From Anaerolineales bacterium (GTDB taxonomy: Bacteria > Chloroflexota > Anaerolineae > Anaerolineales > Villigracilaceae), in contig JACMLM010000069.1 of assembly GCA_014379595.1 (NCBI GenBank), positions 1-64,000 on the forward strand: DNA of 64,000 bases, given 5' to 3'. Positions 1 to 8,274 of the stretch are shown here, piece by piece. The position numbers were made by a program, and so were the translations under genes. Position 1 is the first letter of the stretch. Every line of letters begins with the position of its first letter. A model generated the notes under the pieces. It saw nothing but the letters and a program-made list of their open reading frames with translations. It was not told where the DNA came from and did not search any database.

Positions 1-25
1 ACTTCATTGGGAATTTTCTTTAAAC

Positions 26-1783
26 ATGCCTACCTCACTGGTTGATGGTAATTCTCTTCTTGCAATAGATGTCGGCGCTGCCAATACACGCGCGGTCTTG
101 TTTGACGTGGTCGAAGGCGCATATCGCTTTGTGGCATCTGGAACCGCGCCTTCCACAGCCGAAGCACCATTCAAAGATGTAAGTGAAGGCGCCCGCAATG
201 CAGTCGAAAATTTGCAGGCGATTTTAGGGAAATCACTGCTGGATGCATCACGTGGACTCCTTACACCGAGCCAGCCTAACGGGAGCGGGGTGGATGTGGT
301 GGTGATTACTTTATCAGCTGGGCCGACCATTAAAGCAGTCATTGTTGGTTTGCTTAAAGATGTCTCACTGGAAAGCGCACGCAGACTCACAGAGTCCACT
401 TATGCACGGATCGTGGAAACGATTGGTCTAAATGATCAGCGCAAACCAGATCAACAGATAGATAGCATTATGCGCGCGCGGCCAGACCTGGTTGTGATCA
501 CCGGCGGAACAGACGGCGGCGCATCACGCTCCATTCAAAAATTACTTGAGCCGGTCGGGCTTGCAAGCTTCTTGTTACCAGAGGAAAAACGCCCAGCCGT
601 TTTGTTTGCGGGCAATGAAAAAATCGCGGGAGCAATAAAGACTCTTGTTGGTTCGCTTTCTCCAGCTTTGCATTTCAGTCCGAATGTACGCCCTTCGCTT
701 GAAACGGAAGACCTTGAACCTGCACAACGCGAATTGGCACGCATGGTGATCAATATTCGCAAACGTCAGATCAAAGGTGTGGATTTATTAGACCTGTGGT
801 CTGGCGGACATTTGCTACCGACTGCTTATGCCACCGGACGCATGGTGCGTTTTCTTGCAAAAGTTTATGGCACGAACAAAGGTATCTTAAGTGTGGATAT
901 TGGTGCATCTGCTTCTGTCATCTCGGCGGGCTTCAAAGATAAATCAACATTAAACGTATACCCGCAATTTGGTTTGGGCGAGAATCTACCAGGCTTGTTG
1001 AACTACACTTCACTGGAAGATATTTTACGCTGGTCATCTCTTGATATTTCGACAGGTGTTCTGCGTGATTATCTTTATCAAAAATCGTTGTACCCCTCCA
1101 CAATTGCGGCCACAAAAGAAGATCTTGCCATGGCCCAGGCAGTTTCAAGACAGGCGCTCTACCTTGCAATGCAATCAGCGCGTCGCGATTTTCCGCGTAA
1201 CATTGCAACCATCAAACCAAAATTGACTCCTCTTTTTGAACCGATCCTTGCAGGAGGTGGAGCATTAAGCGACGCTTCGCGCCCCGGCCAAAACCTGCTC
1301 ATGCTCCTTGACTCTATCCAGCCTGTCGGTGTGACCACAATCATCCTCGATCAAAATAATCTGCTTCCATTATTGGGAGCAGCAGCTTCACAAAATAATA
1401 TATTACCTGTGCAAGTGCTTGAGTCTGGTGCGTTCCTCAGTATAGGAACTGTTGTCTCGCCTGTAGTATCGGCAAGTTATGGCACACCCATCTTGCGCGG
1501 AAAACTGACTTATCAAAACGGCACAGAAGCTCGCGTTGAATTAAAGTATGGAACTCTTGAGACTCTGCCATTATCAAGCGGTGAAGCCGGTAGCTTAACT
1601 GTCCAATGCCTGCGCGGCGCAGATGTAGGCTTTGGTCCCGGGCGCGGCGGCACGATCCCGGTCAGTGGTGGTGCGCTGGGTGTGGTATTCGATGGACGTG
1701 GCCGGCCATTAGATTTGCCCACTGATGCAGTACGGCGCCGTGAACTTATCAAAAAATGGAATTGGACACTCGGAGGCGAGTAG
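26..1783 (+). CDS. MutL/GlmL-family protein (ASKHA-fold ATPase-like)
   Basis: 585 residues, apparently full length. The N-terminus has a phosphate-1 loop of the actin/Hsp70/sugar-kinase fold (LLAIDVGAANTRAV, about residues 11-24). A second glycine-rich loop, SVDIGASASVISAG, lies near residue 290. This arrangement and the length fit the MutL/GlmL family, named from the glutamate mutase locus, where GlmL is thought to help assemble or reactivate the B12-dependent mutase. No mutase subunit is present here, so a role with glutamate mutase is not shown; in Chloroflexi the gene often stands apart from a mutase (from memory). The stop codon is 3 nt before the next gene, so the two are almost certainly co-transcribed. 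The ATG at 26 has only a weak purine-rich upstream stretch, and the gene starts close to the window edge. Confidence 0.8.
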   Translation: MPTSLVDGNSLLAIDVGAANTRAVLFDVVEGAYRFVASGTAPSTAEAPFKDVSEGARNAVENLQAILGKSLLDASRGLLTPSQPNGSGVDVVVITLSAGPTIKAVIVGLLKDVSLESARRLTESTYARIVETIGLNDQRKPDQQIDSIMRARPDLVVITGGTDGGASRSIQKLLEPVGLASFLLPEEKRPAVLFAGNEKIAGAIKTLVGSLSPALHFSPNVRPSLETEDLEPAQRELARMVINIRKRQIKGVDLLDLWSGGHLLPTAYATGRMVRFLAKVYGTNKGILSVDIGASASVISAGFKDKSTLNVYPQFGLGENLPGLLNYTSLEDILRWSSLDISTGVLRDYLYQKSLYPSTIAATKEDLAMAQAVSRQALYLAMQSARRDFPRNIATIKPKLTPLFEPILAGGGALSDASRPGQNLLMLLDSIQPVGVTTIILDQNNLLPLLGAAASQNNILPVQVLESGAFLSIGTVVSPVVSASYGTPILRGKLTYQNGTEARVELKYGTLETLPLSSGEAGSLTVQCLRGADVGFGPGRGGTIPVSGGALGVVFDGRGRPLDLPTDAVRRRELIKKWNWTLGGE

Positions 1784-1786
1784 ATC

Positions 1787-2842
1787 ATGCAAGCGCCTGT
1801 AAATCACATTATCGGACTTACATCCATTGTTCGTGAACGGCTCCTGCCGGTTTCTGGAACAGTGCTTGTGCGTCTTAATCAAAAAGTTAGTCCAGTGGAT
1901 GTGATCGCCGAAACAAACTGGGCACGTGAACATGTCCTTTTGGATGTGGCTCGTACATTGCGTGTGCATCCTAATGTTGCAGATCGCCTCGTGAAATGCA
2001 AAGTAGATGATCGCCTTCCAGCCAGCGCAGAAATTGCAGTGAGCAAAGGACTTTTCCCTCGTAGTGTTCGTGCGCCGCGCGAAGGACGTGTGGTTGCAGT
2101 AGGCGGCGGACAAGTACTGATGGAAGTTGGCGAAACAAAAATAGAATTACGAGCAGGCATCCCCGGCACGATTGTTGAGATCATTGCGAATCGCGGGGCT
2201 GTGATACAAACTGCCGGCTCTTTGATACAAGGTGTATGGGGCAATGGACGAATTGATTCAGGTTTGTTGGTGAATATTGCTGAAAGTGCTGATGGCATAC
2301 TAACTGCTGGCCGGTTGGATGTCAGCCTGCGCGGTTCGATTCTTTTGGCAGGTATGGTCAAAGATGAAGAAACGTTGCAAGCCGCGGCTGACCTGCCTGT
2401 GCGTGGCTTGATCCTTTCCAGTATATATCCCTCTCTTATTCAACTAGCGCGTGAAATGCGTTTCCCGATCATGGTGACTGATGGGTTTGGTCCTTTGCCA
2501 ATGAATTCTGCTGCCTATAAATTGCTAAGCACAAATGCCAAACGCGAAGTAACAGTCAATGCAGAGGTATATGATCGTTATAGCGGTGCGCGGCCCGAAG
2601 CGATTATCCCGCTGCCTATTTCTGCAAACCCACCTGCCTTACGAGAAGTGGAAACTTTCGCAGTGGGTCTGCAAGTGCGTTTACGCCGACCTCCATCTTT
2701 GGGAATGATCGGTTCGATTGTTGCTATCAAACCAGGTATGACCATTCTTCCCAGCGGCTTACGCGCTTCTGCGGCCGAAATAAAGCTTGAGAATGGTGAA
2801 ACAGTTGTTGCACCTCTCGTAAACCTTGAAGTTGTGGGATAA
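1787..2842 (+). CDS. Conserved protein with barrel-sandwich-like repeats, partner of the MutL-like gene
   Basis: 351 residues with no signal peptide or membrane segment. The sequence is rich in short beta-strand/turn units (for example VRAPREGRVVAVGGGQVLME near residue 95 and GTIVEIIANRGAVIQ near residue 130) that resemble biotinyl/lipoyl or KOW-like barrel modules. A C-terminal GMIGSIVAIKPGM segment looks like another such barrel. I do not recognise a named family and assign no function. It starts 3 nt after the MutL-like stop, so tight co-expression points to a shared process. It is not an enzyme I can identify: no nucleotide-binding or metal-binding motif is visible. Confidence 0.7.
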   Translation: MQAPVNHIIGLTSIVRERLLPVSGTVLVRLNQKVSPVDVIAETNWAREHVLLDVARTLRVHPNVADRLVKCKVDDRLPASAEIAVSKGLFPRSVRAPREGRVVAVGGGQVLMEVGETKIELRAGIPGTIVEIIANRGAVIQTAGSLIQGVWGNGRIDSGLLVNIAESADGILTAGRLDVSLRGSILLAGMVKDEETLQAAADLPVRGLILSSIYPSLIQLAREMRFPIMVTDGFGPLPMNSAAYKLLSTNAKREVTVNAEVYDRYSGARPEAIIPLPISANPPALREVETFAVGLQVRLRRPPSLGMIGSIVAIKPGMTILPSGLRASAAEIKLENGETVVAPLVNLEVVG

Positions 2843-2858
2843 TAACGAAGTTATTGTG

Positions 2859-2874
2859 AAATAAGATCTTATTT
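2859..2874 (+). terminator. Weak palindromic terminator after the MutL-like operon
   Basis: A 16-bp perfect palindrome (AAATAAGATCTTATTT) is followed by further T residues, 17 nt after the stop of the upstream gene. It is short and AT-rich, so termination may be only partial and the next gene could be reached by read-through. Confidence 0.4.
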
Positions 2875-2924
2875 TTTAAAAGTTATTGATCTTTGTGAAA
2901 TAAAATAATGCAGGAGAGTGCTTC

Positions 2925-3506
2925 ATGTCTTTTGATGATAACAATTTCGATGACCCCGGTGATGAAGCCCTTCCAGAGGAAGGGAATAATAATCGCACAT
3001 TTATGGTTGCGATCGGAATTTTAGGTGGAATCATTCTGATCTCTGTGGCCTGTCTTGGCGGATTTTTACTTCTCAATAGACAAGGCACAAGCGCTGCACA
3101 ACAAGCTGCCGCTACCGCAAATGCAAATGGAACAGCCACCGCTGCTGCATTCATCAATCAGGCTTTGACCGCGACAGAAGGCGCCATCCTGCCAACCACC
3201 ACGTCCACTCTGCCTCCTTCATCAACCCCTCCTGTCAGCATTGCATCGCCTACCGAAACTCCTGACCCGGCTCTTCCTGCTGCTCTTGCTCCGGGGACAC
3301 CCGCCGCTGCAACTGCAACCGTGGGAGCCGCATTAACCCAGGCTGCCGCTGCACAACTGACTGTCGTGGTCACAACCACTGCGTTGCCTAATACCGGCTT
3401 CGCTGATGATTTAGGAATACCCGGGCTTGTTGCAATGGCACTTGCCTTTGTGATCGTGATCTTGCTTGCCCGCCGATTACGTGTTGCACCAGCAAGAAGC
3501 AGATAA
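2925..3506 (+). CDS. Membrane protein with Ala/Thr-rich stalk and LPXTG-like C-terminal sorting signal
   Basis: 193 residues. An acidic 24-residue N-terminus is followed by a transmembrane segment (about 25-50) and a low-complexity Ala/Thr/Pro stalk of about 95 residues. The C-terminus has LPNTG at about residue 155, then a hydrophobic helix (about 165-182) and a positively charged tail (ARRLRVAPARSR). LPNTG plus hydrophobic stretch plus basic tail is the layout of a sortase substrate. It is unusual that the protein also keeps an N-terminal membrane helix with no obvious cleavage site. No sortase gene lies in the window. The ATG is preceded by AGGAGAG at good spacing. An ordinary bitopic membrane protein with a chance LPNTG is the alternative. 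Confidence 0.7.
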   Translation: MSFDDNNFDDPGDEALPEEGNNNRTFMVAIGILGGIILISVACLGGFLLLNRQGTSAAQQAAATANANGTATAAAFINQALTATEGAILPTTTSTLPPSSTPPVSIASPTETPDPALPAALAPGTPAAATATVGAALTQAAAAQLTVVVTTTALPNTGFADDLGIPGLVAMALAFVIVILLARRLRVAPARSR

Positions 3507-3518
3507 GTATTATTCACT

Positions 3519-3562
3519 AATAAAAAAACGGGACAGCGAATTCGCTGTCCCGTTTTTTTATT
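3519..3562. terminator. Bidirectional intrinsic terminator (44-bp perfect palindrome)
   Basis: A perfect palindrome centred at 3540/3541 with a GC-rich inner stem (CGGGACAGCGAA) and seven A's and seven T's as outer arms. It lies between convergent genes (stop at 3506 on +, stop at 3568 on -), so it can end transcripts from both sides. Confidence 0.9.
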
Positions 3563-3567
3563 TCTAT

Positions 3568-4023
3568 TCACAGCCACCAGGGCAATTTATTCACAATATT
3601 CAGCAGAAAATCAAGAAGCTTTTGCATGACCCCATTAAACATGGGTAGACTAAAAAGGGTTAATCCAATACCAACAATAGTGAGTATCATCGGGGCAAGA
3701 TATAACGTGGTAAATTTATTTACACGTGCGCTCGTTGGTTTATCGGGGTTATATAACACTTTTACTGTTTGCCCCTCCCTGAATATAAAACGACTGAGAT
3801 AGGCTTTTTCTGTAAATTGAATCGTTTGACCATTCGGCCCTTGAAATTCAACAACTTCAGCATGGATCACACCGCCCTTACTGCTTCTGCTGCTTTTATA
3901 TCCTATTACTGTGCCAGTGGTCTTCTCCCAACGAAGGACTACAAACAAGTTATAGAGAATCATGCATACCGCAATAGCAAGTACCGGTAGAGCGCCGCAA
4001 ATTATTAATCCTAAATTTGTCAT
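3568..4023 (-). CDS. DUF3592-type membrane protein
   Basis: 151 residues. It has an N-terminal transmembrane segment (about 5-30), a central beta-rich extracytoplasmic part (about 33-105) and a second hydrophobic helix (about 108-130). The central WEKTTGTVIGYK...VEF...GQTIQF...GQTVKVLYNPDKP pattern is typical of DUF3592, whose biochemical function is unknown. It lies 19 nt downstream of another small membrane protein on the same strand, so both probably sit on one transcript that ends at the shared palindrome. Confidence 0.75.
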   Translation of the reverse strand: MTNLGLIICGALPVLAIAVCMILYNLFVVLRWEKTTGTVIGYKSSRSSKGGVIHAEVVEFQGPNGQTIQFTEKAYLSRFIFREGQTVKVLYNPDKPTSARVNKFTTLYLAPMILTIVGIGLTLFSLPMFNGVMQKLLDFLLNIVNKLPWWL

Positions 4024-4042
4024 GAATGGATCTCCTATTTGA

Positions 4043-4390
4043 TTATTTTATTCCTGCCAGCGGAAAGGAGATAATAAGCGAGAGAAAGGATATTCCTACA
4101 CCAAGCAGTATTCCAGAAATCACTGCAAGAATAACAGCAATGATCTTATTCCAGTTGAATTTTAGAATCAGCAGATTGGTCAGCCACCACGAAAATATCC
4201 CAATTAAAATCGCCCCCACACTCTGACAAGCAAGCGAGATTCCTATAGCAGTCATTCCCTGACTCTCAGTGGCACCATTGGCTGCCAGCAATTCAAAAAG
4301 AATGGACAATATTCCAAAGATGATAAGAATGATAATGGTTAATACTACGGAAACAATGGCTGGTGCCTTGTTGGGTACTTTCTCTGTCAT
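4043..4390 (-). CDS. Small multi-pass membrane protein, unknown function
   Basis: 115 residues from the chosen start, with three to four predicted membrane segments (about 10-32, 45-72, 75-110). I do not recognise the family. An upstream ATG at 4405 is in frame, but the ATG at 4390 has GGGAG at correct spacing, which itself lies just after the upstream ATG, so 4390 is preferred. It precedes the DUF3592 gene by 19 nt. It could be a DUF4190-like or transport-accessory protein; no catalytic residue is evident. Confidence 0.6.
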   Translation of the reverse strand: MTEKVPNKAPAIVSVVLTIIILIIFGILSILFELLAANGATESQGMTAIGISLACQSVGAILIGIFSWWLTNLLILKFNWNKIIAVILAVISGILLGVGISFLSLIISFPLAGIK

Positions 4391-4433
4391 AGTGGTTTCT
4401 CCCATGGATAAGTTTGCAGGATTTTATCAGATG

Positions 4434-5210
4434 TTAAGGCGTGCTATCTTCGAACAGCGGACGGTCATTAAGTTCCTGCACCGGGCGGTTGTTATCTTCG
4501 AATAATGCATCAAGCGCGCTCAACTGCGCGGATGATAATTCCACAGGAGTCGTCATCACCAGCCAGTTGACACTTTCTGTACAGGGCGGTGTGGTCAATG
4601 AACCGCTATAACGAAAAGTGGTTTGCACATTGGGCAATAAGTCCATGGCATGAATCTTAACAGCTGCATCTTTTGCATCTGTTTTTTCGGCGGGAAGATT
4701 GTTGATGAATGGTTGATAAGCATTATTTTCAGCACCTTCTTTTAACAAGATACCTATCACTGCCAGAGTAGCATCCGTGCTTTGATGGACGATATGCAAT
4801 TCGGCGGGAAAAACTTCACCATTGAGCGTATGTTCGCTTGGGGCATGGTAATGGAATTGCGCCACATCATAGCGGACGCCGTTCAACTCAATGTAACTTC
4901 CAGCCTCATAATTGACCTGAACAGTATGCCCGTTATTTAAGATATTAACTTCACTCGGCTGATAATGAAAAGCAATGTTTGCCAAATCTTGTTCATTAGG
5001 TGTAGAAATATCTATCGGGGATTGGCTTGTACCCGTACCGCAGACAGCATACGCTGGATCAATTTCTCCCCAATGTTCAGGGCCTTCTTCGCCTTCATAA
5101 GTCCAGTGGACAGGTCCTGCTGGATGAGGCTCTTCGACTGAAGCCCCACATGCTCCTAATAAGAATGATGCAACAACTAAAAATATTACGGGAAATAATT
5201 TTGTTTTCAT
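4434..5210 (-). CDS. Alpha-type carbonic anhydrase, lipoprotein
   Basis: 258 residues. The N-terminus is a lipoprotein signal peptide with lipobox LLGAC (Cys21), so the enzyme is exported and membrane-anchored. The catalytic domain shows the alpha-class zinc ligands His120 and His122 (FHYHAPSEHTLNG) and His139 (ELHIVH). It also has QSPIDI near residue 63 and LTTPPCTE near residue 205, both alpha-class hallmarks. The reaction is reversible hydration of CO2 to bicarbonate. Length is normal and all key residues are present. It is probably transcribed alone: the gap of 119 nt before it is AT-rich and the gap after it is 28 nt. Confidence 0.93.
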   Translation of the reverse strand: MKTKLFPVIFLVVASFLLGACGASVEEPHPAGPVHWTYEGEEGPEHWGEIDPAYAVCGTGTSQSPIDISTPNEQDLANIAFHYQPSEVNILNNGHTVQVNYEAGSYIELNGVRYDVAQFHYHAPSEHTLNGEVFPAELHIVHQSTDATLAVIGILLKEGAENNAYQPFINNLPAEKTDAKDAAVKIHAMDLLPNVQTTFRYSGSLTTPPCTESVNWLVMTTPVELSSAQLSALDALFEDNNRPVQELNDRPLFEDSTP

Positions 5211-5329
5211 GAAACCTTCATTGTTTTTTGATTTACAGGCTCTAGCCTATATAAAAGATATTATAGGTTTCAATTATCAACTTTCCCCTTACAGACAACT
5301 TTCATATTATTAATGCTTGCGCTTTTATC

Positions 5330-6001
5330 TCAACCATAAACGTTGAGCAATTCAACCTGTGACTGGGGAGCAAATACCATCACGTATTTCTGAATATCCT
5401 TCAGGTGACTCATCACTGCTTGCTCATGAATCCCACTTGGAGCATAGACGGTAAATACCACATTACGTGTGTCTGAGGTGATTTGGGTACGCTTATCAGG
5501 ACCGTATATGATATTGGAAATAATGCCAACTTTATCACTGATCATCATATCATCAGCCTTCAGTACTTGTTCATCACCTCTCATTAATTGATAACTTTCA
5601 GTCCCTTTAGAAACATCCAGAGTCAGAGGCAGTTGAAGAACATCCAGATCATGTCCCGCAGTCAACAGCATATTCTTTACCTCTGCCATAAACATCGCCT
5701 GGACAAGTGCAGACACACTTGGAATTGACTTTTCTTTCCATACAATGGATTCAAGCTGAAGTTGAACATGATAGCTTTTCTTGAAACGCTTATAGTATGC
5801 ATTGTATGCCTGCAAAATAGAATGTGCAGACATTGCTGCACGATCCTGACCAGAAAATTGAGCACGTAGTTGTTCTTCAATTTCTGTTTTGTGCTTTTCC
5901 AGTTCAGGGTGATGAGCAGGGTTGACTACATCATGGATAACTAATACCCCCGCATGGGCTTCGGGAAATGCGGACTTCCATGCAGATGTTACTTCAAACA
6001 T
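5330..6001 (-). CDS. B3/B4 (tRNA-editing-like) domain protein
   Basis: 223 residues, cytosolic. The sequence matches the layout of stand-alone B3/B4 domain proteins, which are related to the editing domain of the phenylalanyl-tRNA synthetase beta subunit. Visible signs are a charged N-terminal helix, SYHVQLQLESIVWKEKSIPSVSALV near residue 95, and a C-terminal region DLVGIISNIIYGPD...RNVVFTVYAP. The stand-alone form is thought to act on mischarged tRNA or a related amino-acid ester, but the substrate is unknown. It lies alone between a lipoprotein gene and carbonic anhydrase, and context gives no further hint. Confidence 0.7.
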   Translation of the reverse strand: MFEVTSAWKSAFPEAHAGVLVIHDVVNPAHHPELEKHKTEIEEQLRAQFSGQDRAAMSAHSILQAYNAYYKRFKKSYHVQLQLESIVWKEKSIPSVSALVQAMFMAEVKNMLLTAGHDLDVLQLPLTLDVSKGTESYQLMRGDEQVLKADDMMISDKVGIISNIIYGPDKRTQITSDTRNVVFTVYAPSGIHEQAVMSHLKDIQKYVMVFAPQSQVELLNVYG

Positions 6002-6031
6002 TCGGGGTGTCTTCAGTACTATTGATGATAA

Positions 6032-7380
6032 TTATTTAACAAAGCAAACATCTTCAGGTTTATAAATTTTTGATTGATAACCATGATAATCACTGCCAAG
6101 TGGAGCAAGTAGTTCTGGATGTTCAGTCGCATACCCAATGGCTTTCGCGCAACTTTTATTAATATCACTTGAAAGTTGGTATTCATCCCAAAACTCAGCA
6201 CCTAGCTTGTAATAATGATATCCGGGCAAGTCAGGCGTTGCATAGTTTAAAGTTTCTGCATAGACGCTTTGAGCAGGTGAAGGATGATTTTGTAGTAAAT
6301 ATACAACTATCATACGAAATCTTGCATAAGATGCAAGCCAATGATATTCCATCCAATCCTGTTCTGGAAGCGTCAACCCAAATTCAAAGTGTTTGTTGAT
6401 CATGTACTCTTTACGTTCTACAGACCACCATTCCAATTCACCGCTGGAAATCGCCTCTTTATATAATGTCAAGGCCCGATTGTATTCTCCAGTTTTTGCG
6501 TAATAGTCTGCGTCTTGTATAGCCTGAAAACGATATTTCGGGTCATCATATTCTCTATCATATTCTGTATAGAACTTTCCATCCCATTTGTAATATGTAA
6601 ATTCATTACGAAGTTCTATGCCAACCGGCGCAAACCAGTCGTAAGTACCGGCAATAGCAATTACCTCATAAACTCTGTCGTTATCCAAATCTTTATACTT
6701 AATAACACCATCAGGGTGGATAAGTATGTCATCGACAAGCAATTTTCGAAAATGTATGCGATCCCATTCATAAATTTGATACATCCTGTCTCCATGATTG
6801 AAAGTCAGGATGTGAAGAAAAAGTTCAGATATCCCATTTTGATTCCAATCATTAATGTCTTCAAATGTGGATAATCCGCCCCACACATCGTGTGTATACT
6901 GCAAGAATACCTGGTATTTTCCTTTTTCACATTTATATAGAGCGCCCGGGTACATGAACTCTGGTACGCCATCATTAGTCACATCTTCCCAAAACCAACC
7001 CTTGAAATACGGTTTCGTGCGCGCATCTTCCATCAAAGGCTCAGGTCCATAGATGTTAATAAAATCAAGAACATTTTTATGTCTTTGCCTATCATACGTT
7101 GCCATCTCATCAATATCATAAGAATATAGATTAAATTTTAAGAAATCGAGGTTGGGGTTTGAAGTAACGGCGGGAACAGGGCATTCAGCAGCAGGTTCAG
7201 GAGTAAATGTAGAAAAATTCTTTGGGTCAAATAAGGTAGGACAGTTCTCGTTGGTCTTAAAGTTTTAGAAGGTACTGGGCTAGGAGTAGTTAATATGACT
7301 GTATGAGATTGTACACAGCCTGCAAGAAAAATATATAGGAAAAGAAGATATGCTTTCGCGAAAAGATTTTTGAATTTCAC
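6032..7380 (-). pseudogene. Lipoprotein with a single frameshift (signal peptide and body in different frames)
   Basis: The 5' part (7380 down to about 7267) encodes a lipoprotein signal peptide, MKFKNLF...IFLAGC, and a Pro/Thr linker. The 3' part (to 6032) encodes a 357-residue soluble body starting at an internal Met. The body frame stays open upstream of that Met (reading PEPAAECPVPAV and so on) up to the T-run at 7263-7266, an AAAA run on the coding strand. Adding one A there joins the frames into one protein of about 449 residues. The body has Asp/Asn-rich turns such as DVTNDGVPEF, DINDWNQNGIS and DLDNDRVYEV, like FG-GAP/VCBS repeats, and a TPR-like helix pair near residue 200. Function unknown. 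Either a true frameshift or a homopolymer sequencing error. Confidence 0.75.
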
Positions 7381-7437
7381 TGATCCTCACCATCTTCTCT
7401 AAAAGAAGCCAATAAGATTATACTCTCCACCTCCTAT

Positions 7438-7472
7438 ATCAGACTTTCATTAACCTCCCCATTCATCCAGTT
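7438..7472. repeat. Direct repeat, copy 1, flanking the PIN toxin-antitoxin pair
   Basis: 35 bp identical to 8156-8190, beginning ATCAGACTTTCATTAACC. Similarity continues imperfectly about 20 bp further upstream in both copies (ATTATACTC near 7417 and near 8132). The two copies bracket the toxin-antitoxin operon. Confidence 0.9.
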
Positions 7473-7478
7473 ACGTGT

Positions 7479-7883
7479 TTAGTCGTTTTTCAATTGCTCA
7501 AGAAACTTTCTTGCTGAAATAATGGGAATATCACGAAAAGTCTCAAGTTCCAGCAAGTGCCCGTCCCCACTGACAATGAGACTGGCTTTACCAGCGATTG
7601 CAGCTTCAAGGAATTTGTTGTCTGTTGAGTCGGCAGGAATCGCATTGATTTCTTCCAACGGAATGACGAACTGCGCCTTATCAAGAAGAAGCGCCGAGAA
7701 ATCATCCAATTCGGCGCGTTCGATTTTAAATTTAGGTCGTTTTAAAACTGCAAGATATTCGTTTATGATGGCGGCGCTGACGACCAGGGTGAATTTCCCC
7801 GATTTCCACGCAATGATGATCGCTTCCAGTGACCCGCCAAGATACCCAGATACGATAATGTTCGTATCAACGACAACGCGCAT
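7479..7883 (-). CDS. PIN-domain toxin (VapC-like, COG1569 type)
   Basis: 134 residues, a complete PIN domain. Acidic metal-binding positions expected for the nuclease are visible: Asp6 in VVVDTN, Glu in INEYL near residue 43, Asp in STDNKFLEAA near residue 88 and Asp in VSGDGHLL near residue 106. The family cleaves RNA, and as a toxin it is neutralised by the co-encoded antitoxin. Its start overlaps the antitoxin stop by one base, so the antitoxin is made first from the same transcript. The operon lies between 35-bp direct repeats, which suggests it moved or was duplicated as a unit. Confidence 0.88.
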   Translation of the reverse strand: MRVVVDTNIIVSGYLGGSLEAIIIAWKSGKFTLVVSAAIINEYLAVLKRPKFKIERAELDDFSALLLDKAQFVIPLEEINAIPADSTDNKFLEAAIAGKASLIVSGDGHLLELETFRDIPIISARKFLEQLKND

Positions 7884-8113
7884 TACTTGCCTTCACGTAC
7901 AGCGCGGATTTCAGCTTCAATATCTTCCTGGGTGATATTCAGTTCCTTTGCGCGGGCACGCACGCGTTTCCACGACTCGTCAAAACGCTTTTCGATTTCT
8001 TCACTATCCACCAAACCAAACTTTACAAAGCGGACATACTTCAAAACATCCGCAAGTTGTGGCTCTTGAAGTGTGGAAATTTCAAGTAGGATTGTTTTTT
8101 CTAGATCAGTCAT
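7883..8113 (-). CDS. Antitoxin of the PIN-domain toxin
   Basis: 76 residues, acidic and helical: MTDLEKTILLEISTLQEP..., ending in a charged helix EEIEKRFDESWKRVRARAKELN...EAEIRAVREGK. This is the common form of small helical antitoxins paired with PIN toxins of the COG1569 group. The DNA-binding part is not a recognisable ribbon-helix-helix. Its stop codon overlaps the toxin start, a typical toxin-antitoxin arrangement. Transcription probably starts in the gap at 8114-8155, next to the right-hand direct repeat. Confidence 0.8.
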   Translation of the reverse strand: MTDLEKTILLEISTLQEPQLADVLKYVRFVKFGLVDSEEIEKRFDESWKRVRARAKELNITQEDIEAEIRAVREGK

Positions 8114-8155
8114 AGCTTACCTCATTGCAATAATTATACTCCTCTCCATCTCCTC

Positions 8156-8190
8156 ATCAGACTTTCATTAACCTCCCCATTCATCCAGTT
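8156..8190. repeat. Direct repeat, copy 2, upstream of the ABC exporter
   Basis: Identical 35 bp to 7438-7472. This copy lies between the divergent antitoxin gene and the ABC exporter gene, about 85 bp upstream of the exporter ATG, so it may overlap promoter sequences of either. Confidence 0.9.
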
Positions 8191-8274
8191 GCCAAGCGAA
8201 TGAAACGGGGGCACAATAGGATAGCAAGAGAGTAGTTACTGTTCTCTACTCATCTAATCTCTAGGAGCTTTACT

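Noticed and set aside
1709-2361. Open frames of 134 and 160 codons on the minus strand inside the MutL-partner gene
   Set aside because: Both are antisense to a well-supported gene and composition-driven.
7438-8190. Target-site duplication of a transposon around the toxin-antitoxin pair
   Set aside because: 35 bp plus imperfect flank is far too long for a transposition duplication and there is no transposase or inverted ends.
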